In this document: positions 14,278 through 28,205 of the stretch, piece by piece
Position numbering within the stretch: the first letter of the stretch is position 1
Layout: each line of letters begins with the position of its first letter
Source: Formicarius rufipectus
Lineage: Eukaryota; Chordata; Aves; Passeriformes; Formicariidae
Assembly: GCA_013399695.1 (NCBI GenBank)
Contig: VXAU01003711.1
Location: 1 to 64,000, forward strand
Direction: 5' to 3'
DNA: 64,000 nt
The notes under the pieces: model-generated
Seen by the model: the letters and a program-made list of their open reading frames with translations, nothing else
Database searches by the model: none
Told to the model about the DNA's origin: nothing
Program-made: the position numbers and the translations under genes

Positions 14278-15004
14278 GTAAGAGTTTCCATATAGGCAGT
14301 TACTTCAGCGGAGTTAATGAGCTGTAAACACACACCCACCCTCATTGTAGTGCATTGTTGTGTCACCGCAGCGCTGTCGGTGTTGTGGACATCCTAACCT
14401 TCTCAACTCTCTGGTCTTTGGGATCACATCTGTGCCAGTATTCCACTTCCATGACCATCTCTGTGATCGTACTTGTTTGCAAAAAATGCAGCTTTTGGTG
14501 TGACTTAAAGCCAGTTGTAAGAATTTTTTGTTTATATGTGAGAAGTCCCTCTTAGTTAAACAAGCAAACTCTTTTACCTGGACTTCAGTCATTCTATAGG
14601 TTTTAATTTTGTCTCATTGACCTTAGGATAATAAGTCTTACTGAAGCCAAAAATAGCTTTGTTAAGGACACTTAATGTAGATGTTTATCTGGTACTCCAG
14701 CTCAGACGTAGTGATGAAAAGTGAAATTCTTGCTACTACCTGTTCGTATGATCCTGGTTCCTAACTATAGAGAGACCTCCACAACCATAATGTATTAACT
14801 TTGAAAGGAGGAATACAAATTAACTCAATGTGTTTTCATCTAAAACACCCAGGGCTGTTCTGATGTTTGTCCACAGTGGTGTCTGGTTGCATGTGGAAAG
14901 GCTTTCATATGGTTATCAAATCTATGTGGTATTTTGAAAACCTTTTTTTCCAGATTTATAGGCTATGTTCCTGCGTGGTGTTTTGCATTTCTGTCTTTGA
15001 GGAT

Positions 15005-15130
15005 GTGGGACTTTAGCATAGCTTGTTTTGTGGTTTTGTTTGATTTTGTTTGTTTAGTTTGGTTGTTTTTGTTTTGGTTTGGTTTTTTTCTTTCTTTTTT
15101 TTTGGTTTGGTTGGTTTTGGGTTTTGCTTT
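15005..15130 (+). repeat. T/G-rich low-complexity block
   Basis: Made of repeated ggttttg, gtttg and tttggtttgg words with T runs, strongly strand-asymmetric. A frame open through it is only a Phe/Leu/Trp artefact of composition. Confidence 0.8.
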
Positions 15131-18109
15131 TTGTAGACAGATTTCTCATTAGTAATGAGAAAACACAGGGCTAGGGAATAGCTTTCCCAGTGGAGCTAAC
15201 TTGTTCCAATGAATCTCCTTCATAAGATGTTCTTTAGTCTCATCAAGCGTAGCCAGAAGGTCTGATTTGGCGGCCATGGCTTTGAAATCACTGATGTTTT
15301 CTTCCCTTCTCTTAACTAACCGCGTTGCACTTTTTGTAGTCTGTGCATTTGGCCAGCCAACAGTCCAAGGACATTAGTCAGTATAGAAGAGCAAGACCAA
15401 GGTCATATAGGATCAGGAAAGGCACAGGATTGAAACCAAGAATGCTTTGGAAAAGTTGAAGTGTTTAGGAGCAGGTCCACTATGAAGGCTCACACGGAGA
15501 TAGAGCTGTGTCTGTGCCTCACATTAAGCATATGACATGAACTTTCAAGAGATAATAGAAATGAGATGAAACTGTGAGGTGTTTCATTTTACAGTTGATG
15601 TGATCTTTTCATTGAGTCTCTTCGAGATGGGCCAAGGATGAACTGTGAAAAAATTCTTCAGCAGGGCAGGCTCAACTTTCCTCTGTTTTGGTGGAGAAAT
15701 GGTTCTCATGTTCCAGACTTCTGATGTCTAAGTTCATAAAGCTTTCCTGTTGGAAAAGAGCTAAGAGTATTGCTAATTGTCTGAAACACTTTAATCCTCC
15801 TGCTGGATAACCTGCAGACAAGCCTTCAAGCAAGGTACATGTTGAATTTCAGCTAGGAGTATGTGTTTGGGAAAATTAAGAAGATAAAGCCAGTATGGTT
15901 GTTCTAATATATAGAAACTGACTCCCTTCCTCCCCTTGTGTTCCAGACCTTCAGTTTGTCTCTCACTCTTTGAATTATGGTACATTCTTACAGAAGGACT
16001 TCTTAATTCTCCAGCTGTGACTCTTAAGCACTTTATTGGGAGGTACTGCTAACTCACCCCTGCAGCGGAGGAAAGGTTCTGTCCTCCCTGGTCCCCCAAA
16101 ATACTTGTGTCCTTTTAGGAGGGCATTACAACTGTTCACATTTCAGTGGGAAGCTGCACTGCTACAACAGTTTCTACTTCATTTCCATAGGAGCTACTTT
16201 CTAATGCTAATTTCACGCTTGATAAATACAGTCCCTTGTTGCCTAGGCAGCAAGTTAGGGCACAAATGTTCATTACTGCACTACTGGTTAATGAGTCTCT
16301 AGTGTTCTGAAAAAATTACAGCCAGAATTAAGTGGGTTTATTCACTTTAATCTTAAGTCACCCCCAACTTAACAGACTGATCTGCAAAATATTTCCAGTT
16401 AGACGTGGTGCCCAAGCACAATAGTGACAGAGCAAACAGAAGAACTTGCAGAAGTGCTTAGTGAAGCACTGCCACTGTAAAAGCACGTGTCTGTCTTGGC
16501 TGTTCTTTTAAAGGTCAGCTGGTTTAGGAGATTGTCTTTGCTATGAACAGCAAAACATGTAGAATTCTGCTATTGAGATATCTAGAAATACACATCTTGT
16601 CAACATTCATAGTCTTTCTTAATGTTGGCCTGCTTGGCCAAGTGAGCCTGACAGTCCTCAAGCAATTTCAGAGTTGTGTGTTTGTGTGCTGACAGAACTT
16701 TGTGTCCTGTTGTTCCCAAATTCATTGTAAAACAAATAAGGGTATATATGATTTGATGTCTTGAGGCAACAGTAATATTTTCTGATATGAATGTGTCAAG
16801 GGACCTCTTGCCAGGGCCTGGTTTTGCTCCAAGTTGTCTATTTTTTTATTGAAGGTCTCACTCATGAAGGTTTGTTCAACTTGATTCGGTTCACATGTAG
16901 CTAAGGCAAGAATTCCTCGGTGCTCAGTTGGTTGAGAGGGGACTTTATGTGACCTTTTCTTTAGTGACTCAGCGTGGAGAACTCAACACTCCCCTGCCAG
17001 GCCGAGACCATTGTTAACTTCTATCCAATTATTATTTTTCATTTAAAAGCTAATTTACTCTTTTGCCTTCAATCCCTGTCATACACATTATTCCAACTGT
17101 TAAATAATATGAAAGTTTGTCTTTGGCAGGCTGCACATGTCATCTTGCCTTGGGAAATCAAAGGGGAAGATTACATAACAGCTGACAGTGAATTTGGCTC
17201 CAGAATGTCATTAAACTAATGAACGTTAAGAGTTTTTTTTCCCAGTCACAATATTCTTGAGTTCAAAACTAGAAAGTCTTTTAATATGTAACCTTGAGTG
17301 CATGTAGGTGAATTGCAAAACTTCAGAAGCTTTCTGATCCTACAATGTCAAACAGAATGTAATCCTTGGTTTAAAAATTGGAAATACAATCCAGACACAT
17401 GGAAGTTAGGTCTCCCTAAGTGAATTTAGAATAATTTATTTTTTACATTTTTTTTTTTTCTGTCTCTAAAGTTACTATTACAATTCCCTAAATTTGATGT
17501 GGGCTGGTATTTGCTCTCTGAAGGAATCCCATGCTGCCTATTTGAATGCAGGAGAATATTGCTCTCAGTTGTACAAAGCCTTAAAAAAGCCCACCAAAAA
17601 CCTAAGAGGAAAAGCCAAATGCCTGGTATGACCACTTATTTATTATATGCTTTTGAAAACTCAAAAAGGCCTTAGAATGAAATTCTATTGCTGGTATATA
17701 TGAGTTTTGACTGAAACAGAACTTTAGCCCAGAATTGATAAATTTACCTTTTTGTCATTGCAGCTCCTGAAGGACTTCTGTAAGATGAGAGTAAGGGAAA
17801 TAGTCACTTTTATTCCATTTAAAAGCATGGTTTTGTGTGAAGAAGCAGTTCACCACATCTCAGAACTCCCTTTTTCCTTTGATAATTATTGAAAGAATCT
17901 ATTTGGCTGCAGGAGGTGCTGGCTGGGTGCTGAGGCTACAACAGCATAGTTATGTTGGTTGTTTGCTGTGTTAGAAGCAATGTAACTCCTGAAATAGCAG
18001 TACAAGTCAGAATACATTTTTGTACCAAAAAAAATAAAATTCTTACAGTGCTTTGTTGACTCTTCACGTGCTTGAAAATCTGCAGTGGGCAGGTATTTTG
18101 ACTTCTGTC

Positions 18110-18210
18110 TGTGGGGCTTTTGAAGTTTTTTGGTTGGGTGTAGGTTTTTATTGTTTGGTTCAGGGTTTGTTTGTTTGGGGTTTTTTTGTTTGTGTTTTTT
18201 TTTTTTTAAA
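18110..18210 (+). repeat. T/G-rich low-complexity block ending in 14 T
   Basis: Same gttttg/ggttgg word type as at 15.0, 30.56 and 52.25 kb, ending in a T-run at 18195-18208. Confidence 0.8.
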
Positions 18211-21200
18211 CCTCTTTAGAGAGGCTTTTACTGAAAACCTATTTCTAAATCACAGAAGGATATAGTAGGATGCATGGGTGAGGTCTGTTGTGTTCAGGAT
18301 GCTGTTTGCTATAATGCACTTGATTATTCTTTCTTAATAGAAGAAATCTGTTCAACTCATGTTGTAATTTTTGTTGCTGTTCTGAGAAACACAATACTCA
18401 ATGCATTTAGAGACATTTTCCCCTTTTGAATATAATGGATCAAAACAGATTTTGATGCTTAAAATGAGCCTGTTCTGAAGCCACATGCATGATGTAAATA
18501 ATGATGATGCAATGCAAGTAGTCCATTAAACGACCAGTTTGAGTAGTCTCCAGTGTCAGTGGTTTGGGTCTTCATGTCTGTGCATTTTAACAACCTTCAT
18601 AAGAGCAAAGTAACTTTGTTTGAAATGGGGCCCTTGTTACTCAGCTTAGGCTTTAGACTTTTCTTGCACAGTAGGAAAGGCTATTTTGCAAAATTCATCA
18701 GGATCCCAGGGCAGGTGAGATGCTTGAAACTTCCAGATTTACATGTGTACTGGCTAATACGGCCCAGATATCAGGGACAGGTGATGAAAAGTGCTGAATA
18801 AAATAATGACATAAAGGGTAGCCAGATCTGTTAAAAATAGCATGACATGTTAGTAGATCAGTTAGGGTAATAAGTCTGATGCAAAAATGTAGCCTATACG
18901 TGAGTCACAACCATTCTAAGAAGCTGTGTATTTATTTTTCAATTACAGAGTAATTTCCATAAAAGAATACAATTTTCCCTCTGAAAGCTGAGACTTCTGA
19001 AAGCTGAAACTCTCTAAGGTTCCTGTGGCCATACCTACTTGTTGATCTCATGGTACCTTCAAATTTGAATCGAGTCTCTTTCAGCAGAATTTGTCTCCTT
19101 TCCTGTTTCTCCATCAAGAAAGTTTGTTGTTTTGTGCAGGATCAAGGCAACTAATGTTCTTTGAAAATCTATTCAGAATCTGCTTAAAATTAAGAGCAAA
19201 ATAAGCAGCACATGCTCCTTTTGGATAACTTGGTGCTTGCAGTCTTGTGGTTGTGCTGTACAGGCAGAGTGGGTCAAGCTGGGAACTGGAAACAAGTGAA
19301 AAACATATGGTTCTATTCACTCAAACGTATAGTAAAGCTGATTTGCTATTCTGCTTGTTTGTATGCATAGCCTACCCTGCTCAGTATTCAGAAGCAATGT
19401 TTATTAACACTTACATAAAACACTTCAATCTGGACATAGTGTTCAAGGTGCTGTCCAAGTGTACAAAATATTTTGTGGAATATTCAGGCCCACTGCCTCA
19501 GGGTAGACAATTCCAAAGGTACTAAAGCAGGATGGTAAGATGTGATGAGCTCCTCTGCCTTTGCCACTGCCACCACTAGCACCAGGGGGGCTGGATGAAG
19601 CTGGGTGAAGTCAAAGTCACATCTCAGTATCTTTGCCATGCTGAGATGTTCCCATGTTGCACATAGTCGTAAGTTGCCACTACGCCTTCTCTACCTCCAG
19701 GAGTCTGTGGCTGAAGACTTTCCAGGGGCAGAAGCAGCTTCTTTGTTTTTAGCTGCATTCAACTGACTTACTTTCCTTGAATCCATCCAGTTTCTTCTTT
19801 TAACTAATTTATTTTTATCATCACAGTATTCTGAGTCAAGACATCCTCATCCATGGCATCCGTTCAATGCATGTGGCTATTTACCTCCTTGATTGTTTTG
19901 ACCTTCCTGTCTTACGTATTTTAAAAACATGAGAGTAATAGGAGTACTTTTGAAAGGCAGGATTTGGAGGTAATCTAAAGTGCTCTCCTGGTTCAAGGTA
20001 ACTTCAACCTGCTGCTTTTACAGTGCCTACTTCTTTAGACTTCTGTGCTGGACAGCTAGATTCCCTTGTTAATCTGTTGTAGTACCACTAAACGTGGGGG
20101 AAATGGTATTTGAGAAATAATTCTAAGCTATGGTTCAGACAAATACTGAAATCTGAGTAGTTTTAGTGTCTCAAGTAACGAGTGTCCATTGTTGTGCTGA
20201 TTCATTCCACCTGTAGTTACACCCTGACTTCTCTGGCTGAATTCCCGCTCACCTCCCTCACTTAACTAAATGTTTCTGTAAGTACTATCTCCCTTTTTAC
20301 TTATTTCCTTCCTCTCCTTTTTCCATGCCTTTTAATATCAGTGTTAGTTAATTGTGTGCATTAATTTAAAATTTATTCTCTCTGTTTAGTCATGCCTTTT
20401 CATTTTCTTCCTGGAGGACTTCGTGACTTGTCTTAAAAAATGCGGACGAGGGACATAAGACCATAGTTGAAGGGAGTATGCCACAACCTATAACAAGGTT
20501 TAGCTATGTATTATTTGACAGAAGATGAGTTATTTATATACCAACAGTTACAGAGAGAGCTGAGCTGACTTTCCTTGGGCTAATCTTGAAAACCTACAGT
20601 ACAGGAGATCCTAGTGCAGAGATTTTCCTGACTGCCATGTGCCTGAAGCTAGCACATCCTGTCTGCTTGCGCTAATCTGCTGCTGTACTCAGGCTAACAA
20701 GCTGCAGGCTCTTGCAGTTCTGTCCTGGGTTGAGTTGTCTCTGCATGGTAGTCTGTTTTCTGCTTTAGACATGCCCTTTGCTTATGCCTGATGGGTACTT
20801 CCAGTCCTTACACAGGATCTGCAACTGGGAGTACACTATTGCAGGGCTCATCTCTTGGCTGGAAGCAGATAGTGGTATGATTTCCCTTTGTCTCTTTCTC
20901 CCAAGACTTCCTGTTGCTATGTGGTTTTCTGATGAACTTCAAAGTGAGGGTTGAGCTCAAGTTTAATAATTTATGGTTGTTTTCAGTCTCCAAAGGACCC
21001 TCCTCTACTTCCTGTTTTGTAGAGCTGAGACTAAACTATCTGTGCATATTATCAGGTGTATTTGTCTCCTACTTTTCCTGGCATCATTCTGCATTTTTCA
21101 GGATGATGCTCTGTAGCTTTGAAACCAAGCAAGCAATACTGACCATTTCAGCTATGTATTTTTTACCCGGTGTGTGTTATAGTCAGGGCAACTCAAATGA

Positions 21201-22437
21201 TGTCTTATCTTCCCACCTGGAAATACACTTTTGGTGAAAGTTGACACTGACTGTTCTATCTAGGTTTTCTGAAGAAATGCATTCCATCTGTTCTGGATGT
21301 CTGCATAATTTTTTTTTTCCAAACTATACTGTGTTCTTTGTGCTTTTATTGCTCACCTTCTCTAGTGTTGTCCCTAAATGATATGAACAATCCCAAGGTA
21401 CTTTGACCTCTGAGCAATCTTTGCCTTCTCCGTGGATTTTGAATGTGTTCTTTGTAGTAATTCCACTGTCGGGATGTTATTTCATCCTCTGGCAACTACT
21501 GCAACATTAAGTAAGTAAACCTCTCTTAGTATCAGAGGTACATGGGCACTGAAAGCAGAATGGAGACGTCTCAGGTGCATGTGAGAGAAAGGTGATGCTT
21601 GGCCTCTGGATAAGCCAGGTTATGTTTCAGTGGGAAAACCTGCCTTGGACCAGATAAGTTCTGCTATCTCTTGAGCTGTTCCTGAGGCAGCATCAGAACA
21701 CAGTACCTTTCCATGTGCATGTTGTTGTTTTCAGGCAACTGAGAGCTCCCCTGATTTGACATGTGTACTTGTTCTGCTGCAGTTGGCTTCACTGCCTGAC
21801 ATCTGAGAGCCACGCTGGAGGGATTGATAAAGTCAAACCACCTGTGAGGGCATCTTTGTGGTTATTACAGCAGCAGGGGCTGGTTACTCTAGAATAAGTC
21901 TCATGCTGCAAGGTATGGGATAGAGGGTAATGACCTGCCTTACTTCCCAGGGTAGTCTTGGTCGTCTGTGGAAAGGTCAGTAATATTTGAAACCATAACT
22001 GTGAGGAGGCTTTTCTGAGCAACAGTTATCAAAATTGGGGTTCATGGAGGGCCACTAAGATGGATCATGTGAGAAAAGAGAGCAGACAAGCACAGATGAG
22101 GACACTGCATTGAACTGAAATAGAAGAAAACATGTTAAGCTGTCTGAATTGCTTAGCTGCCCTCTGGCTGCACTTATCTCCTCTCTGCAGTTGCTCAAGA
22201 CTGAGTGGAGAGAAGGTGCCAGGACAGCCTGGTGTCTTACATGAAGCCATAAGGTGGTCTCAGTTGTCCCTTTCAACGTCCAATGATAGCTGGAGTGAGA
22301 TGCATAGCCAGCCTCCTTCCCTGCTACTCACGAGTGCAGGGACACATGGGCATATGGCCTGTCTGGGCTATGTGTGCAGTACGAGGACATCTTTCTGTGT
22401 CAGCAGGCATCTCTATTTTCTCTTTTTGTACACAGTC

Positions 22438-22451
22438 ATATATATATATAA
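22438..22451. repeat. (TA)7 microsatellite
   Basis: A short pure TA run between cacagtc and acctaatt. Confidence 0.9.
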
Positions 22452-25400
22452 CCTAATTAGGCTCTGAATCTGAGGTGGCATTTAGTGTGGCCTCACTGTG
22501 CCACAAATCTTGTATGCATGATGTTTTGGTGAACATACTAGCCATGAAAGTTGTCTGGAGCAGACTGGCTTTAGTGACTAGCTTTGCAAAAAGATACAGA
22601 CTGGACTATGAACAAAGTCCTCATTCTGGTCATGCCATTTCCAGGAGAAGTAGGATGGGATGAATGTGTGCCTTGTCTGGTTCCTCCCCGCCTCTGCAGA
22701 GAAGAACTTTGTTTGAGGGGGAGGACATGGGATTGCTGGAGCTTGTTTATTTCATGGGAGGAGGATCTGACCTCACTATTAGCTTATCATGGGGGAAAAA
22801 AATAATATAGCAAATTTAGCGGCCCTCTGGAGGGAAATTGAATGTGTAGAATTGTGGTGGAGTTGTGGCTCTGCCTCACTTCTGCCCGATAAGCTCAGGA
22901 TAATTAATGAATGTGAGCAGAACCCTGCCTGCAGGAGCTGCCGCAGCACTTCTTGCATTTTAGCGTTAATATCAGATTGCTTTTTGCAGCTTTTCCCTTC
23001 CAAGGATCTTGTTCCCATCTCTATCCCACCTAACTCCTCCTACATGTTCCATTTTTTCCTTGTGTTTTCTCTTAACACTTCTCTTTATATACTTCGGTAT
23101 TTTTCAGTTTGCCATTCCCTTGTTTTTATCTTTTAACTTGTTTCTTTCTGCATGTTGCTTTTTTCTCTGTCTTTGTGCTCTGGACAGGCAGAAAACCACA
23201 CTGTGGAGCTGTAACTGTGCTGTTACCGAGACCTTGTATGTTTTGGTTTAGTCATCATCAGTGAGGCTGAAGTGTCCACAGCAAGTTTGCTGTCTGTTGA
23301 GTTTCTTCTAATACTTTTGTTGTTTCTTCCTCCTCCCACCAACTTTCTCCCTGCCCCCCCTGCCCCTCAGCAGTGGAGTTAGAAAGTTTTGGGACTGAGG
23401 GCTTTTATCTTCTCTGATCTGGCCAGTAATTGGCATGATGGGCAGGTCCAACAAGTCTTTTGGCTTGAGCACGGTGTTTTAGTTGGCTTTACCTCAGGTT
23501 CTCCTATCATAGCAGCGAGGTAGGTATCCCTCCCCCCGTGTTCCTGATCATTGACACCCCCTTCATCTCCTCTCTGCCCAATGCAGCTGTGATCCAGTGG
23601 GTGAGCAAGGCTGTGTGATGCTGCAGGGAAGAATTCCTTGGCAACTCTTGTGTGGCCAGCTGCACAGAAATCCAGCTTGGTGGAGGAGAGATATCTGGAG
23701 ATCTCAGAAGGATCACAGTCCCATGCTAGGGGCTACAGGCATGTTCTACAGCACAATAATGACTAGAAATCCCTGTAGTATGTAACTTCTATAATTGCTT
23801 GTGGTTCCTCTAGCTCTTGTTGAGAACTGCTATTTGACAGCAGCTGCTCCATGTGGAAAAGTCATAATGTTGTATATTCAAGAAAGAGCATCTCCATCTG
23901 CAAGCTCTCTACTGGTTTGAATCATCTGAACCACCTAGGATTTCAGTGTGAAAAATCTCCATAAGTGTTTGTGCTATCTGTAAGTGATCTTATGTGTGTT
24001 GGAGGAACAGAGGACACCTTGGGAGTGGGGGAAGCATGACAAGAGCAGCCTGGCTGTCTCAGGAGGCTGCTCACTTCTCTTCCCTGCTGCCCTGGTGACG
24101 CTGCAGTTAGCAGCCACTAGGCAGCTGCTGACACAGAACTGGTGGTCAAATGCTTCTCTCCTTTGCTCCTATTTTAATCAGCTATAAGTTGTACCTGCAG
24201 ACCACAGCCCCTGCTTTGGTTAGATCAGTGGGCAGCTTTCAGGGAGGGACTCATAGAAGAGAAATAAAACCTGTGTTACAGGGGAGAGGCATGGAAGCAA
24301 ATTCCTGTGTTTTCCTGTTCCTGTAATGTTTGCGGCTGTCTGGTCTGGACCCACAAACCACCAAATGCAAATGTTCCTAGTCTGCTGAATCCCCTGTGGA
24401 GGGTGGAGAAAGAAGAGACAGTTTCTTTCCATGGTGAATGGGTACCCATGGCTTGGGAGCACTGTTGTGTTCCAGAGGATGCAAACCAGAGCAGTGCCTA
24501 TCCAGCTTGTCTTGCCTGCTGCGTGTGGGAAGGGAATCTGCCCTGTGAGTAATAGCATTAGAGTCACTGTATTGAAAAAAGAATATTTTTTAAAAATGCT
24601 AAATATGTTAGTTTCCAGCTAATTGCTTTCTATAGTATTGTGGTTGTTAGCTGAAAAAGTTTGGAATGGACTCCTTACTCTCTGCTCTGAGCATCCTGGC
24701 CTGGAATTACTTACATGGGTTTGGTACTGCCGTTTCCAAACTGCAAAATAAGGTTTGTCCTCACTGCCACAGGGCCTCAGTTTTATGAAATGCCATTTGT
24801 TTTTTGTCATGTGAAAAACAAATCACTCTTCAGTCTGAATAAAATACAGGAGATGAACAGCACAGATGGTGGCATAAGTCAGGTCTTGGACGAGCTGAAG
24901 AGGGAAGAAATCTTCAGATGTTACAGAGATACAGTTTGAAAAGTCTTCATAACAAATAAGTAGAAATCCCACTCACCAGTGACTTAGTGCATCTGACCAA
25001 ACACTGCTGATCAGAGAGTGAAAATACTGGGTATCCAAAGGACGTACTGAAGTTGTGAGTCTGGCTGCTTTGTGATCCTGTTGTACTCTAGCACTTTGGG
25101 TGCCAAATTTGAACTCTTTGTCCTGTAGGGGGGACATTGCACTTTTTGGAGTGACAAATTCCTGGTGGTGAAATTTTGCATGTGGGGAAAGATGGAATGG
25201 AAAACTAGGCCAGGACTTGTGTGTTTTTCTAATATTTCACCTTCACAATAAACATTTGAATTAAAATTTAGAAGTGTCCAAAAAAGGCATGGAAAGCTGT
25301 CAATGGCAGATGTGTGGGATGTGAAGTGGAGAGCACTCAAGGCTTGATCTGGTGAATATCCAAATGAAATTGCCATCTTCAACCTCCCTGGAATAAATAT

Positions 25401-26996
25401 TTGATGTGAACAGCACCTTATCCTTTAAGGTTAGCGGTTTCCATTTCTCTGTGGTGTTGAATGCCTGTCCTGTGACACTCTCTATAGCTGTACAGCGTGG
25501 TAATGTGTCATATTTTGAATTCCTACCTCATTAGGCTTGCTGTGAGCAAGAGTCTGTTCAGATGGGCTCTGTGGCTGTGCCCAGGGCTGGGTTTGGCTGG
25601 CCTCTGGAGGAGCAGCAGAGCTGTGTGCGTACTGCCCTGCTGGGGTAATAGGAGCATATGCTGCAGGAGGGGGTGCTGATACAGGGACTTGAACTTCAGT
25701 CCTGCTGTCCTCATGCTCTGTGAACCTTGTCCCTAATTAGAACCTGAAAACCATAATGTGAAAAGGCTGTGTAATCAGCCATTTTGTCGTGGTCTGTGCC
25801 TTGTAGACTGAAATTAAGGCATTGGTACATGGTAAACATCCAGAAAATGGGAGGCAGTCTCTGCAGCTAGGTTCTGATCCTGTCAGACGTACTTATACTT
25901 GCTGTGGTTCTGTCTCTGAGCCTTCAGTAAGTGCAGTGTTGGAAGTTCCTTTAACACTTAAGATAAACCCTTGTCTTAAGGCAAGGAACCTGCATGCTAA
26001 TCATTTTCTGATGTCTCAGAAATAACTATGTTGGAGGCTCTGCTGTCCCAGCATTCAGGGCACAGAGCAGCCCCAAACTGCCTCCTTCAGCCTCAGTGAC
26101 TCATACAGAGAGGCCAGTTCCTGAGTTTTCAGTCTCTGCTGATGTGCTTAGAAAAGCCCTTAGGTCAGTGATTGCCCACACAATCAATCCCCATGCCAAA
26201 TGAAAAGCAATTGCCTTATGAAAAGATTCTGTTACTGAAAGGTCAACAGCAGACCATGTGGGTTTCTTGGAAATGTGTTTTGTACCTGTTCTGTTAGTAG
26301 CCTGTCTTCTTAGCCCTCTCAGGACTCTGAAATTCAGGCCAAAAAAGGAGCACAGTGTTCCCAGAACATTAAGGAACTTGGGCAATGTGGATTGCTGGTA
26401 TATGCAACTGTCTCTCTGGAGATCTTTTTGATTGTGTTAGAGAGGTAGGAATTTTTTTAATCAGCTTTATTTCCCTGTAAATCTTGAGACAATTTTTTTC
26501 ACTCTACTAGTCTAATTGCAAAAATAATAACAGCTGTTTTGATGGATTCTGAGTTATTCTTCTGCTCCAGGTACTCTGATATTTTGAAAATACACTGAAT
26601 ATTTGTAATTGCAGGATTAAAGAAAATTCAGTACATGAAATTACCATAAAAATGAGTCCATAGTTTGATAACTAGTGGTTCATTAGAGAGGAAATGAGAA
26701 CAGGCAATTGCCTACAGGAACTGTGCTTGGGTAACATCCAAAAAGATGCAAAATTTTTCCTGTTCAGGAAAGGGGTGGTGGCAAAGGAGTGATACATGTT
26801 GGCATATGGAGTTTACTGAAGTAACAGAGGAATTTGGATAAGGGCTAAAGAAACATCCTGAAGGAGTTCTTGGTAGCTATTTTGGCTCATAACTTTTTGC
26901 TGGTTCACTGATCATTCATTCTTCTTCCTCATCTCACAGACATGTTCTTACATTTGTAAAATATTTCAGCATCCTTATAGATACCTTTTTACTGCC

Positions 26997-27012
26997 TTTT
27001 TTTTTTTTTTTT
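26997..27012 (+). repeat. Poly-T tract (16 T)
   Basis: Homopolymer about 200 bases left of the 27.2-kb CR1 copy, followed by c and five more T. Confidence 0.9.
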
Positions 27013-27216
27013 CTTTTTCATATTTTGGTATTTGTCTTATCCACCTACTGCCATGCTGTAACACAGGATTATTTTGCATAGCTTGCTACTCTAGATGATG
27101 CTTTTTCATCTCTTTCTTCAGCAGCTACAGCAAATATTCTGGATTCTCCTGCGTTTTTTTGGATTTTACAGTTTTCTCTCAAAAAAATCTTTAAACATGT
27201 GTTCCTGACAGCTTTT

Positions 27217-28205
27217 CACAGAATCATAGAATGGCCTGAGTTGGAAGCGACCTTAAAGATAATTTCATTCCAACCTTCTGCCGTGAACAGGGGCACATTT
27301 CACTGGACCAAGTTGCTCAGAGCTCCATCCACCCTGACCTTGAACACAGGGATGGGATATCCACAACTTCTCTGGGCAACCTATGCCAGTGCCTCACCAC
27401 AAAGGAACTTTTTCATAATATGTAATCTAAACCTACTCTCTTCCAGTTTGAAGCCGTTGTTCTTTGTCCTGTCACTACAATGCTCTTTGTAGTCTCTCTC
27501 CATCTTTCTTGTAGACTCCCTTCAGGTAGTGGAAGGCCACAATTAGATCATGCTGAAACCTTTTCTTCTCCAGGCTGAACAATTCCAATTCTCTCAGCCT
27601 TTCCTCATGGAAGAGGTGCTCCATCCCTCTGGACTCACTCCAACAGGTTGATGTCCTTCATGTGCTGTGCACCCCAGAACTGGATGCAGCACTGCAGGTG
27701 GGGGTCTCACCAGAAGGGAGCAAGGGGACAGAATTCCTCTTCTGCACCCCTGCCCACACTGCTTTGGATCCAGCCTAGGACACAATTGGCTTTCTGGGTT
27801 GCAGGCACTCAACAGCAGCTCATGTCCATCCTCTCATCAGTCCTCCACGTCCTTCTCAGCAGGGCTGCTCTTGATCTTTTAATTTCCCAGCCTGTGTTGA
27901 TATCAGGGATTGCCCTGACCCAGGTGCAGCACCTTGCCCTTGGCCTCATTAAACCTCACGAGATTCCCACAGGCCCACTTCTTGAGCTTGTCCAGGTCCC
28001 TGTGAATGGCATCCCATCCCTCAGGTGTGCCAAACGCACTGCTCAGCTTCATGTCATGTGCAAATTTACTGAGGGTGCACTTGATTAATTTGTCTGTGTC
28101 ATTAATGAAGCTATTAAATAATGCTGGTCCCAGTATGAACCCCTGAGGGACACCACTAGTCACTGATGTCCTTTGGGACTTTGAACTGTTGACCACTGCC
28201 CTCTT
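27217..28205 (-). mobile_element. CR1 LINE, 5'-truncated, ~1 kb, with reverse-transcriptase remnant
   Basis: The + strand starts with cacagaatcatagaatgg...gagttggaagcgacc, the reverse complement of the CR1 3' end with its octamer-type tail. It continues through the CR1 3' region and the end of ORF2 to about 28205, where similarity stops at 'gaccactgccctc'. On the minus strand, 28196-27903 is still open and carries the RT signature SGVPQG...LGPALFN...FIND, with FAHD where active copies have the two-aspartate box. Further toward the 3' end the ORF2 frame is broken. The copy is therefore dead and moderately old. Confidence 0.93.
27903..28196 (-). pseudogene. CR1 ORF2 reverse-transcriptase fragment (inactive)
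   Basis: About 97 residues of the CR1 reverse transcriptase remain open. Visible marks are VTSGVPQG, a ILGPALFN segment, FINDTDK, then KFAHDMKLS, where the catalytic FADD-type box has lost an Asp, and RDLDKLKKWA...KVLHLGQGNP, the usual CR1 continuation. Upstream RT and endonuclease parts are missing because the copy is 5'-truncated. It lies wholly inside the CR1 copy and is not a host gene. Confidence 0.85.

Larger units (their letters stand above)
14278..27216. other. No gene seen
   Basis: Contains the T/G blocks at 15.0 and 18.1 kb, a TA microsatellite at 22.44 kb and some multi-frame-open stretches near 22.0-23.1 kb, judged to be compositional. No element or RNA gene is recognised. Confidence 0.55.

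Noticed and set aside
14934..15152. Hydrophobic Phe/Leu/Trp frame resembling a membrane protein
   Set aside because: It is the translation of a T/G-rich low-complexity block.
18672..18714. 43-nt + strand segment with good acceptor and donor
   Set aside because: Very short, two open frames and no neighbouring exon; likely a cryptic splice pair.
21346..21480. Minus-strand frame of about 39 codons with a strong donor (GAGAAG|gtgagc)
   Set aside because: No pyrimidine tract at the only possible acceptor and no partner exons.
22574..22697. Minus-strand segment after a good acceptor, open in two frames
   Set aside because: Two equally open frames argue for composition rather than coding, and there is no donor.
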